In this document: positions 44,550 through 52,668 of the stretch, one piece after another
Layout: every line of letters starts with the position of its first letter
Position numbering within the stretch: the stretch's first letter is position 1
Origin: Myxococcales bacterium
GTDB lineage: Bacteria > Myxococcota_A > Polyangia > Haliangiales > Haliangiaceae
Reading direction: 5' to 3'
DNA length: 56,557 nucleotides
NCBI GenBank assembly: GCA_011526095.1
Contig: WYBA01000016.1
Span: 1 to 56,557, forward strand
Position numbers and translations under genes: made by a program
The notes under the pieces: model-generated
What the model was told of the DNA's origin: nothing
Database searches by the model: none
Seen by the model: only the letters and a program-made list of their open reading frames with translations

Positions 44550-45497
44550 TCAGCTCGCGGGCGCGGGCCCGACACCTGGCCAGGAAACGAACATGCCGGC
44601 CACCGGAAACGCCCCCGCAGGGAACATGGGCAAGGCGGACGCTCCGGCGGTGCGCAACGTCTCGGCTGCGGCGCGATAGGCCGCCACGAATGCGCGATAC
44701 GCCCGTCGATAGATATCGCGCACCAGGCGCGTCGAGCCGTGGCAGAGCGGTGCGGGGCTGCGCTTCGGCGAGACGGGCCGCGCCTCGGGCGACATCTCGC
44801 AGACCGCAGCGACGCCGAGCACGATCCGCCCCAGCCTGCGGTTCACCTGCTTCGTCGCGCGCACCACATCCACAGCGAGCGCCCGATGCCGCGCGCGCAG
44901 CGCCGCCGCGTCCAGCCCCCGCCACGGCGGGATGGGCGCCAGCGCGATCTCGTAGGTCGTCGTGAACGTGGCGTCGGATGGCGTACGTCGCCGCCCGGCA
45001 CGGCGCGCCTCGTCGCGGTGGTGCCAGGTCCCGATGAGGGGCGCCTCACCGACGAACGCCGGATAGGCGGATGCGCCGGGCCACTCCGACGGCGCGGCGA
45101 CGAGACACTCCTTGCACCCCTGCGACAGCAGGTAGCCCAGCCTGTCCACCATCGAGCTCTCGTCGAGCACCCTGATCACCCTCGCGCGCTTGGCCCAGAT
45201 GGGTCCGTTCGTGCCCCGGAGGCGCCCGATCTCGCGCGCCACGTTGCCGTTGACGAAGGAGAGGAACGACGACAAGCCGCTGCCGTTGGAAGACGAGAGC
45301 AGCATGTGGACGTGGTTCGACATGTACACGAAATAGTGCATTCGCACTTGCTTGTACGTATCGAGCGCGCGCCCGATGACGCCAAGGATGAGATCGCGCG
45401 ACTCCGCGCACGGCCTGAGCCAGAACTGCTCGCGGATCGTCCGCGACGTCACCTCGTAGACAGCATCCGGTTCAAACCAGCGGAGCGGGTAACCCAT
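44550..45497 (-). CDS. RAYT-like Y1/HUH transposase-domain protein
   Basis: 315 aa. The N-terminal ~210 residues match the IS200/Y1 (TnpA_REP) fold: MGYPLRWFEPDAVYEVTSRT, VRMHYFVYMSNHVHMLLSS with the H-x-H of the HUH metal site, GPIWAKRARVIRVLDE, LGYLLSQGCKECLVAAPSEWPG. The helix that normally bears the catalytic Tyr reads FVNGNVAREIGRLRG and has none. So either another Tyr serves or cleavage activity is lost. The C-terminal 110 residues are helical and unrecognised. The ATG at 45497 follows GGGGG. Directly upstream lies the large repeat cluster with core CCGGGTGGGTGACACC, the arrangement seen for REP-associated tyrosine transposases. No terminal inverted repeats of an autonomous element were seen. 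Confidence 0.85.
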   Translation of the reverse strand: MGYPLRWFEPDAVYEVTSRTIREQFWLRPCAESRDLILGVIGRALDTYKQVRMHYFVYMSNHVHMLLSSSNGSGLSSFLSFVNGNVAREIGRLRGTNGPIWAKRARVIRVLDESSMVDRLGYLLSQGCKECLVAAPSEWPGASAYPAFVGEAPLIGTWHHRDEARRAGRRRTPSDATFTTTYEIALAPIPPWRGLDAAALRARHRALAVDVVRATKQVNRRLGRIVLGVAAVCEMSPEARPVSPKRSPAPLCHGSTRLVRDIYRRAYRAFVAAYRAAAETLRTAGASALPMFPAGAFPVAGMFVSWPGVGPAPAS

Positions 45498-45665
45498 GCG
45501 TGGCCCCCGGTTCAACCGACATGCCGGCCACCAATGGCGCAAGTCCTTGTCGCTCCGGGACGGGCAGAGCGCCGATGTCCGGTTCCGGCCGCATACCGGA
45601 CGCCATGTCACTACCGCAGACACCCAACAGACTGTCAGCCAGACCGGGCCGCGTTGCGGCTGGCG

Positions 45666-46163
45666 CCCAAGCCGGGTGGCCAAGCCGGGTGGCCGGGTGG
45701 CCAAGCCGGGTGGCCAAGCCGGGTGGCTGACACCCGAGCAAGGCACCCAGGCCGGGCACAGCATCAGCCGGACTCGCCAGCACAATCCGGGTGGGTGACA
45801 CCCGCGCCCGGGTGGCACAAACCGGGTGGGGGGCACCCGCGCCGCAGCACCCGCGCCGCAGCGCCGCACCCGCACAAACCCGGGTGGGTGACACCTGCGC
45901 CAGGCAGGTGACACCTGCGCCAGGCACCAGGCACAAGCCGGGTGGGTGACACCCGCGCCACCGGTGACACCCGCGCCACCGCACCCGCGCCGCAGCGCCG
46001 CACCCGCACAAACCGGGTGGGTGACACCTGCGCCAGGTGACACCTGCGCCAGGCACCAGGCACAAGCCGGGTGGGTGACACCCGCGCGCGCCGGTGACTC
46101 CCGCGCGCGCCAGGCACCAGGCACAAGCCGGGTGGGTGACACCCGCGCCAGGTGGGTGACACC
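45666..46163. repeat. REP-like repeat cluster 2 upstream of the RAYT-like gene
   Basis: The core CCGGGTGGGTGACACC occurs at 45787, 45880, 45938, 46013, 46067 and 46128, with variants at 45719, 45822 and 46151. With its flank it can fold as CGGGTG-GGTGA-CACCCG. Half-cores CCGGGTGGC in 13-bp steps open the cluster (45672-45727). A block starting at 45847 is repeated 134 bp later at 45981, and a 38-bp string containing a core occurs at 45921, 46050 and 46111. This fills the 709-bp gap between the RAYT-like and oxidoreductase genes; I see no other gene there. Confidence 0.92.
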
Positions 46164-46206
46164 CGCGCAGCAGCGCAGCATCAGCACCCGCGCAGCAGCA
46201 GCCGGA

Positions 46207-47991
46207 CTACCGGTCCAGCCCGATCCGTCGCAGCAAGCCATCCACGACCTCGGTCAACCGCACGCGGTCGAGCAGGTCGTCCACGCGCGCCAGCCCGGTC
46301 ACCGTGGCGAACCTGCGCAGCAGGTCGGCGGCCACGAACGCCTGATCCAGCCGCATCACCTCGAACAGGTGCGGCTTGCCCGCCGCGAACAGCCCGGCGT
46401 CGAGCCGCTTCCACCGCTCGAACTGCGCAGGCTCCTCGAGCGGATGGATCGGCACGCGCCCGCCCGCCATCGCGCCGTCGCGCTCGAGCACGCCGTTCAC
46501 CGCGCGCTTGGCCGCCTCGCACGCGCCCTCCATCGACGCCAGGTCGGTGTGCGTGCGCACGTAGTCGGACGCCAGCACGAGGTTCGGCACCGCGGTCACC
46601 GCCTCCGGCCGCACCGCCCACGCCCCCGGAGGGTGCACCAGCAGCCGGCTCGCGTTCACCGGCGGCACGCCCCCGCCGTAGTCCAGGTCCGCGTCGAGGT
46701 GCCACGAGTGCAGCAGCGCGTCGTCGAGCACCTGCTCCTCGGCCGTGTCGCCGTTGAGCGCCGCCTTGAGCTGCGCCCACACCTCGCGCGCCACCTCGTC
46801 GCGCGTGCACGCCTTCGCCGGCTTGTTCACGAACAGCCCCGGCGTGTCCCAGTCCGACACGTCCACCGAGATCAACCCGCCCACCGAGCCATCCCCCCAC
46901 CGCGTCCGGAACAGCCCGCCGTCGCGCCAGAACTGCGGCTGCGAGATCGACGTCAGCGCCCACGGCGAGTCCGGATAGAAGATGTGCCCCCGCACCAGCG
47001 GCACGTCCTCGTACAGGAAGTACTGGATCCCGACCATCCACGACACCAGGTCGTCCAGGCTCGCCCCGCGCAGCCGCGCCAGCACCGGATCCAGCGCCGC
47101 CAGCGCCGGCGTGATCAGCCCGTGCGCCACGTCGAGCGGCAGCGCCAGCACGTAGTGGTCGCCCGTCACCGCCGCCGCCGCCCCCGCGAACCGCGCGCCC
47201 GCGATCCGCCCGCTCGCGACGTCGAGCCCGACGCACGTCTGCCCCGCGTGCAGCGTCACGCCCGCCGCCACCAGCCGCGCCCGCCACGGCTCGAGCCACG
47301 CCTCCGTCGTCGGCCCGCCCATCGTCCGGTCGTTGGTCACGCCGCTCGACGCGTAGTCGAGGATGAGCTGCATCGACACCGTGCCGATCGTCCGCGCCGA
47401 GCCGCGCTTCGGATCCATCGCGACCATCGTCCGCGGCACCGCGCGCAGCTGCCGCTGGAACTTCGGCGAGTAGCGATCGCCCTGCAGGTAGTCCCACCAG
47501 CTCACGTCGTCGAGCTCGCCGACCCGCCGCGCGTCGCTCGTCGTGAGGAACTGCAGCACCTTGAGCCCGAACAGCGCCAGGTCCGCGGCGTCGAAGTCGA
47601 GCGTCTGGAAGAACAGCTCGAGCGCCTCGAGCACGTCGTACGGCCGGTCCAGCTTGCGCCGGTGGAACCGGAACCACGTGTCCTGGTCGATCAGCGCGAT
47701 CGCGCTCTCGGTCGTCGGCTTGAGCCGCCCCGCCACGGTCCCACCCGGCACCGGCGTCCGCTCCATCATGTCGATCACGTGCTTGTAGAACCGCGGGTAG
47801 AAGCGGAACCCGTGCTCGCCCGGCAGGTCGGCGCGCCCGCCGGTGCCCGTCCCCGGCACCGGCTGGCTCCGCGCCTTGCCGCCCCAGCTCGCGCGCGCCT
47901 CGTACAGGTGCACGTCGTACCCCCGCTCCGCCAGCTCGTGCGCCGCGGTCATCCCGCCGACGCCGCCCCCGATCACGATCACCTTCTTCAT
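46207..47991 (-). CDS. FAD-dependent oxidoreductase, amine oxidase/phytoene desaturase-like
   Basis: 594 aa. N-terminal dinucleotide-binding motif VIVIGGGVGGMTAAHELAERGYDVHLYEA, then a second flavin motif GEHGFRFYPRFY. A C-terminal NLVLASDYVRTHTDLASMEGACEAAKRAVNG is the typical closing FAD motif. The middle region (WWDYLQGDRYSPKFQRQLRAVP, QLILDYASSG) resembles carotenoid or hydroxysqualene desaturase/dehydrogenase families, suggesting an isoprenoid or other hydrophobic substrate; the exact reaction is unknown. ATG after GAAGAAGG. It begins 23 nt after the stop of the 1264-aa kinase gene and is probably co-transcribed with it. Repeat cluster 2 lies just beyond its stop. Confidence 0.85.
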   Translation of the reverse strand: MKKVIVIGGGVGGMTAAHELAERGYDVHLYEARASWGGKARSQPVPGTGTGGRADLPGEHGFRFYPRFYKHVIDMMERTPVPGGTVAGRLKPTTESAIALIDQDTWFRFHRRKLDRPYDVLEALELFFQTLDFDAADLALFGLKVLQFLTTSDARRVGELDDVSWWDYLQGDRYSPKFQRQLRAVPRTMVAMDPKRGSARTIGTVSMQLILDYASSGVTNDRTMGGPTTEAWLEPWRARLVAAGVTLHAGQTCVGLDVASGRIAGARFAGAAAAVTGDHYVLALPLDVAHGLITPALAALDPVLARLRGASLDDLVSWMVGIQYFLYEDVPLVRGHIFYPDSPWALTSISQPQFWRDGGLFRTRWGDGSVGGLISVDVSDWDTPGLFVNKPAKACTRDEVAREVWAQLKAALNGDTAEEQVLDDALLHSWHLDADLDYGGGVPPVNASRLLVHPPGAWAVRPEAVTAVPNLVLASDYVRTHTDLASMEGACEAAKRAVNGVLERDGAMAGGRVPIHPLEEPAQFERWKRLDAGLFAAGKPHLFEVMRLDQAFVAADLLRRFATVTGLARVDDLLDRVRLTEVVDGLLRRIGLDR

Positions 47992-48014
47992 CGCGCCTTC
48001 TTCCTCCTCGCGCC

Positions 48015-51000
48015 TCAGCTCACCGCGCCCGCGGTCATCCACGCCGCCGCGGCGCGCAGATCCTCGTCCACCGCGGCGCCGCGGAGCAACTTCCCGATCG
48101 CCGCGCGCTCGATCCGCCCGCCGCGCGCGCGCGCCGCCGCCTCCGCCTGCTCGAGCAGCTCGCGCGCCTCGCGCCGCCGCCCGCGCGCCGCCTCGGCCTG
48201 CGCCGCCAGCCGCCGCGCCGTGGGGGCGGAGTACGAGCCGCGGGCGCGCCGCCCCAGCCCGGCGGCCGCCGCCCGCGCCCGCTCCGCCGCCGCCGCCGCG
48301 TCGCGCCCGCCGGCCTGCGCGCGCCCGAGCTCCGCGGTCGCCGCGATCACGTCGCGCAGCGCCGCGACCGCCGGCAGCAGCGCCAGCCACTCGGCGCGCG
48401 CGACCACCGCCATCTCGTCTGCGACGCGCCGCGCCTCGTCCCACCGCGCCGTCGCCAGCGCGAGCTCGCCCTCGAGCGCGTAGCGGTACATCCGCGGCAT
48501 CCCGCGCGCCGCCGCCGGATCGCGCGCCAGCGCGTCGAGCGCGACCGCGGCCTCGCCGGCGCGCCCGGCCGCGAGCAGCGCGCGCCCGCGGTACGACCCG
48601 ATCAGCGCGCGCGTGAACAGATCGTCGGCCCGCGCCGCCTGCGCCTCGAGCAGCGCGAGCGCGCGCGCCGGCTCGCCCGCGTACAGCTCGCCGAGCGCGT
48701 GGTAGCTGCGCAGAAACGACGCCTCCCACGACCGCTCGAACCCGAGCTCGCGGCAGATCTCGTCCCCGCGCCCGTGCGCCGCCCGCATCTCGCCCCACGC
48801 GCCGCGCAGCGTCGCGACGATCCCCGCCGCGGCCTCGCACACCATCTCCGCGTACGGCTCGCGCGCCCGCCGCGTCAGCGCGACCGCGCGCGCCAGCAGC
48901 CCCTCGCCCGCGCGCCCGAGCGTGCCGGTCGCCAGGTACGCCGCGACCATCGCCAGCCCCATGCCCTCGCCCGCGACGTCGCCGCGCTCGCGCGCCAGCT
49001 CGATCGAGCCGAGCACGTACTCGAACGCCTCGACCGGGTACGGCGTGGACAGGAAGCTCGCGACGACGCGGTACGCGCCGGCGAGCACGTCGTCGCCGCC
49101 CCCGCCGGCGCGCACGCGCGCCGGTACGACGCCGCGCACGCGCGCCGGCACGGCGCCGCGCACGATCAGCCGCGCCGCGTGCAGCGCCGCGCGCGCCGCC
49201 CCCGCCGCGCCGCGCCCGCGCCATCGCAGCCCGCGCGGCGCGAGCAGGCCGTCGATCAGCACGAGCCCGGCGCCGACCTCGCCGAGCTTGAGCTCCGCCT
49301 CGGCCGCGCGAAGCAGCCAGCGATCGCGCTCGACGCCCGCGTGCTCGCCCGCGAGCGCGCGGCACGCCGCCGCCGCCTCCGCGAACTCGCCCGAGCACAG
49401 CAGCGCGTCCGCCGCCCGCGCCCGCGCCCGCGCCGCGTCCGCCGCCGGCAGCCCGAGCCGCAGCGCGCGCGCGTACCCGCGCGCCGCGTGCTCGAACGCG
49501 AGCTGCGCCATCGCGGCGTCGGCGGCGGCGAGCGCCCACGGCGCCGCGCGCGCCGGCTCTCCCGCGCGCTCCCAGTGGTGCGCGAGCGCCTCGCGCGCGG
49601 GGCGCTCGCCGGCGCGCGCCTCGAACCAGCCGGCGAGCCGCGCGTGCAGCGCGCGCCGCGGCGCCACCGCGAGCGCGTCGTAGGCGGCCACGCGCAGCCG
49701 CGCGTGGTAGTGGTCGTACGCGACCTCGCCCGGCTCGCCGGGCCCGGTCGGCGCGACGCGCAGCACGCGCTCGAGCTCGAGCCCGCGCAGCGCCGACTGC
49801 AGCGCCGCGGGATCGAGCGCGGTCACGTGGCGGAGCTGCGCGAACGACACGGCGCCGCCCGCCGCCGCGGCCGCGTCGGCGACCGCCCGCGCCGCGGCGT
49901 CGAGCCGGTCGAGCCGCCTCACCTCGGCGCCCTCCGCGCCGTTGCCCGTCCTCGCGGCCGCGCCGTCGCCCGCGAGGTCGACCTCGGTCGCGACGAGCTC
50001 GGCGAGGTACGGGCTGCCGGCCGCGGCGCGCACCACCCCCGCGATCGCACCGGCGTCCGCGCCCGGCGCGATCGAGCGCACCAGCTCGGCGAGCCGCCCG
50101 TCGTCGAGCGCTCCGAGCCGGAGGTGGCGCCCGTCGCGCTCCGCCCGCGCGATCAGCCCGGCGAGGGCGGGCGGCGCCTCGCCGTCCGGCCCGGTCGCGT
50201 AGCAGGCGATCACCAGCGCCGGCCACGCCGGCCCGGCGAGCAGGACCTCGAGCAGCTCGACGCTGCCGTCGTCGGCCCACTGCAGGTCGTCGAGCACGAT
50301 CAGCGCCGCGCGATCGTCCACCACGCGGCGCAGTAGCTGCGCGAGCGCGGCGAACGCGCGCTCGCGCTCGACCCGCAGATCCGCGACGGCCGCCGCCGGC
50401 ACGCCGACGACCGCCGCGAGCGCCGGCGCCAGCGCCGGGAACGCCCGCAGCAGCGACGCAGCCCACGGTAGCTCGATCACGACGGCCGGCGCCGCGTCCC
50501 CGCCCGCCGCGTCCCGCGCCGCCGCCTCCTCCGCCAGCTCGCCGGCGAGCCCGTCGATGATCGTGTCGAACGCGCGGTACGGCACGCGCTCGCGCTCGTG
50601 GCACCGCCCGCGCCACACCCGCACGTCGCGCAGCGGCGCCCGCGCGATCACCTCGTCGCACAGCGCGGTCTTGCCCGCGCCCGACGGGCCGCCCACCACG
50701 ACGAGCTGCGCCGCGCCCGCGCGCGCCGCGCCCAGCGCCGCGTCCACCGCCGCCAGCTCCGCCTCGCGCCCGACGAACCTCGGCCGCCGCGGCGGCAGCC
50801 GCCGCGTCACCCGCCGCTCGCCGCGCAGCATCTCCACCAGCTCCTCGGCGCTCGGGCGCGCCGCCGGCTCCTTGGCCAGCAGCTGCGCGATCACCTCGTC
50901 GAGGTCGTCGGGCACCGCCGGGTTGAACGCGATCGCGCGCGGCGCGCGCTGCTCGACGTGCGCCGCGACGACCTCGTAGAACGACCCGTCGAACGGCGGC

Positions 51001-51809
51001 GCCCCGGTGACGAGCTCGAACCCGAGCACGCCGAGCGCGTACAGGTCCATCGCGGGCGACACGCGGTGCCCGTGCAGGTACTCCGGCGCCATGTACGCCA
51101 CCGTCCCGACGATCGGCCCGGTCGACGCCCCGCCGCTCTCGACCGCGCGCCAGTCGAACGCGAGCCCGAAGTCGAGCAGCGCGACCCGCCCGTCCCGGCG
51201 CACCAGCGCGTTCGACGGCTTGACGTCGCGGTGGACGACGCCGCGCGCGTGGAGGAACGCGAGCCCGTCGGCGAGCCCGGTCAGCGTCTCGCGCAGCCGC
51301 GCCACGTCGAGCGGCAGCGCGCGCGGCGGCGGGCGCACCGACAGCGGCGGCGGCGGCGCGTCCGACGCCGCGGTCGGCTGGTCGAACAGCGCGCGGCCCG
51401 GCGCCCGCCCCGACGCCCGCACCGATGGGGTGACGCCGCCGTCCGCCGACGCGGTCGGCGCGTCGTCGGTGCCGTCGCCCGCGACCGGCCCCGCCGGCCC
51501 GCGCACCCACGCGCGCGGGTCGACGCCGTCGATCAGCTCCATCGTGAACCAGCAGCCGCCGGGAGACGCGGTCAGCTCGTACAGCTCGACCAGCCCGGGG
51601 TGCCGCAGCTCGGCGACCACCCGGAACTCGCGCTTGAGGTGCGCGACCCGCACCGGGTCCACCCGCGTGACCATCTTCAGGGCGACCGCGAGGTCGCGCT
51701 GCGTGTCGCGCGCGAGGTAGACCGTCCCCATCCCGCCACGACCGATCTCTCGCACGATCTCGTAGCGCTCACCGACGACGCGTACGCCGCCGGGCCTCGG
51801 GTCCCTCAC
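48015..51809 (-). CDS. Giant Ser/Thr kinase fused to an AAA/STAND-like ATPase and helical repeats
   Basis: 1264 aa. Kinase domain at about 15-345: GRGGMGTVYLA, VALKMV, HRDVKPSN (His193), LDFGLAF and GTVAYMAPEYL, with a Gly/Ala/Pro insert at about 115-170. It is complete for catalysis. An ATPase of the AAA_16/STAND type follows (PRFVGREAELAAVDAAL, Walker A GGPSGAGKTAL near 375, Walker B ALIVLDDLQWADD near 503). About 600 residues of TPR-like helical repeats end the protein. Such kinase-STAND proteins (PknK-like) act as large signalling switches; no DNA-binding domain is visible. GTG start at 51809, divergent from the SirB1-like gene and upstream of an FAD oxidoreductase. Confidence 0.92.
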   Translation of the reverse strand: MRDPRPGGVRVVGERYEIVREIGRGGMGTVYLARDTQRDLAVALKMVTRVDPVRVAHLKREFRVVAELRHPGLVELYELTASPGGCWFTMELIDGVDPRAWVRGPAGPVAGDGTDDAPTASADGGVTPSVRASGRAPGRALFDQPTAASDAPPPPLSVRPPPRALPLDVARLRETLTGLADGLAFLHARGVVHRDVKPSNALVRRDGRVALLDFGLAFDWRAVESGGASTGPIVGTVAYMAPEYLHGHRVSPAMDLYALGVLGFELVTGAPPFDGSFYEVVAAHVEQRAPRAIAFNPAVPDDLDEVIAQLLAKEPAARPSAEELVEMLRGERRVTRRLPPRRPRFVGREAELAAVDAALGAARAGAAQLVVVGGPSGAGKTALCDEVIARAPLRDVRVWRGRCHERERVPYRAFDTIIDGLAGELAEEAAARDAAGGDAAPAVVIELPWAASLLRAFPALAPALAAVVGVPAAAVADLRVERERAFAALAQLLRRVVDDRAALIVLDDLQWADDGSVELLEVLLAGPAWPALVIACYATGPDGEAPPALAGLIARAERDGRHLRLGALDDGRLAELVRSIAPGADAGAIAGVVRAAAGSPYLAELVATEVDLAGDGAAARTGNGAEGAEVRRLDRLDAAARAVADAAAAAGGAVSFAQLRHVTALDPAALQSALRGLELERVLRVAPTGPGEPGEVAYDHYHARLRVAAYDALAVAPRRALHARLAGWFEARAGERPAREALAHHWERAGEPARAAPWALAAADAAMAQLAFEHAARGYARALRLGLPAADAARARARAADALLCSGEFAEAAAACRALAGEHAGVERDRWLLRAAEAELKLGEVGAGLVLIDGLLAPRGLRWRGRGAAGAARAALHAARLIVRGAVPARVRGVVPARVRAGGGGDDVLAGAYRVVASFLSTPYPVEAFEYVLGSIELARERGDVAGEGMGLAMVAAYLATGTLGRAGEGLLARAVALTRRAREPYAEMVCEAAAGIVATLRGAWGEMRAAHGRGDEICRELGFERSWEASFLRSYHALGELYAGEPARALALLEAQAARADDLFTRALIGSYRGRALLAAGRAGEAAVALDALARDPAAARGMPRMYRYALEGELALATARWDEARRVADEMAVVARAEWLALLPAVAALRDVIAATAELGRAQAGGRDAAAAAERARAAAAGLGRRARGSYSAPTARRLAAQAEAARGRRREARELLEQAEAAARARGGRIERAAIGKLLRGAAVDEDLRAAAAWMTAGAVS

Positions 51810-51843
51810 GCCTTGGTCCAGGCCGGCAGGCTAGCACGCGTGG

Positions 51844-51849
51844 TACGTT
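51844..51849 (+). promoter_or_regulatory. Putative -10 hexamer TACGTT, leaderless start of the SirB1-like gene
   Basis: TACGTT is followed by 6 nt and the GTG at 51856, in a 46-bp divergent gap. Confidence 0.5.
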
Positions 51850-51855
51850 CGACGG

Positions 51856-52584
51856 GTGGCGGACGACACCGCGATGAGCCGGTTCGCGCGCGTCGTGCAG
51901 CGCGCCGACACCGACCTCGATCTCGACGTCGCCGCCCTGCTGCTCGGCGAGCTCGACGAGCAGCCGATCGACCTCGCGCACTACCGCGGCGTGATCGACG
52001 GGATCGCAGCGGCGGCGGCGCGCGTCCGTGACCAGCTGGTCGATCGCTCGTTCGCCGGCGCGCGCGCGATCACCCAGGTGCTGTTCCTGGAGCTGGGGTT
52101 CCGCGGCAACACCGACGACTACTACGACCCGCGCAACAGCTTCCTCCACGAGGTCATCGACCGCCGCGTCGGCATCCCGATCACGCTGTGCGTGCTGTAC
52201 ATGGAGGTCGCGCGGCGGATCGACGAGCGCGTCACCGGGGTCGGCTTCCCCGGCCACTTCCTGGTCCGCGCCCACGACGGCGACCAGGCCGTCGTGCTCG
52301 ACCCGTTCAACGCCGGCGCGGTGCTGTCGCGATCCGATCTCGAGGAGCTCAACCGCCGCGTCTCCGGCGCCGACGCCCGCCTCGACCCGAGCATCCTCGC
52401 GCCGACGAGCACCCGCCAGATCCTCACCCGGATCCTGGTCAACCTCGCCGGGATCTACGGCAAGCGCGGCGACATGTTCCGCTCGCTCGCGATCCTCGAG
52501 CGCCTCCACCTGCTCGACGCCGACAACCTGAAGATCGCGCGCGAGCTGGAGCAGCTGCGCCGCCGCGTCGACCAGCTCAACTGA
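51856..52584 (+). CDS. SirB1-family transglutaminase-like protein with TPR
   Basis: 242 aa. The core YYDPRNSFLHEVIDRRVGIPITLCVLYMEVARRI, then VGFPGHFLVR with a conserved His and DPFNAGAVLS, is the signature of the SirB1 / Transglut_core2 family. The C-terminal helices (RILVNLAGIYGKRGDMFRSLAILERLHLLDADN) form a TPR pair. Proteins of this family are widespread but their reaction is not settled. The Cys of LCVLYMEVARR could be the transglutaminase-like nucleophile. GTG start 6 nt after TACGTT with no Shine-Dalgarno sequence. Convergent with the PEGA gene; the 84-bp gap between them is GC-rich without a clear terminator. Confidence 0.88.
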   Translation: MADDTAMSRFARVVQRADTDLDLDVAALLLGELDEQPIDLAHYRGVIDGIAAAAARVRDQLVDRSFAGARAITQVLFLELGFRGNTDDYYDPRNSFLHEVIDRRVGIPITLCVLYMEVARRIDERVTGVGFPGHFLVRAHDGDQAVVLDPFNAGAVLSRSDLEELNRRVSGADARLDPSILAPTSTRQILTRILVNLAGIYGKRGDMFRSLAILERLHLLDADNLKIARELEQLRRRVDQLN

Positions 52585-52668
52585 TCGCGCGGCGCTCGCG
52601 ACCGGGCCACGAGCAGGCGGAGCCCGGGCCGCGTGCGCTCGGAGGAGCGGGGGCGCGGCGCCTCTCGC

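Noticed and set aside
45498..46241. N-terminal extension of the RAYT-like protein through the repeats (up to 563 aa)
   Set aside because: The recognisable domain begins at the ATG at 45497 with a G-rich ribosome binding site. The upstream residues only translate the tandem repeats.
45946..48483. 845-codon plus-strand frame across repeat cluster 2 and the FAD oxidoreductase
   Set aside because: It is made of repeat translation and the antisense of a well-supported gene. The His/Arg/Pro-rich composition is an artefact.
52585..52668. Terminator between the SirB1-like and PEGA genes
   Set aside because: Only short GC arms (GGGC/GCCC) were found, which is not above what is expected in such GC-rich DNA.
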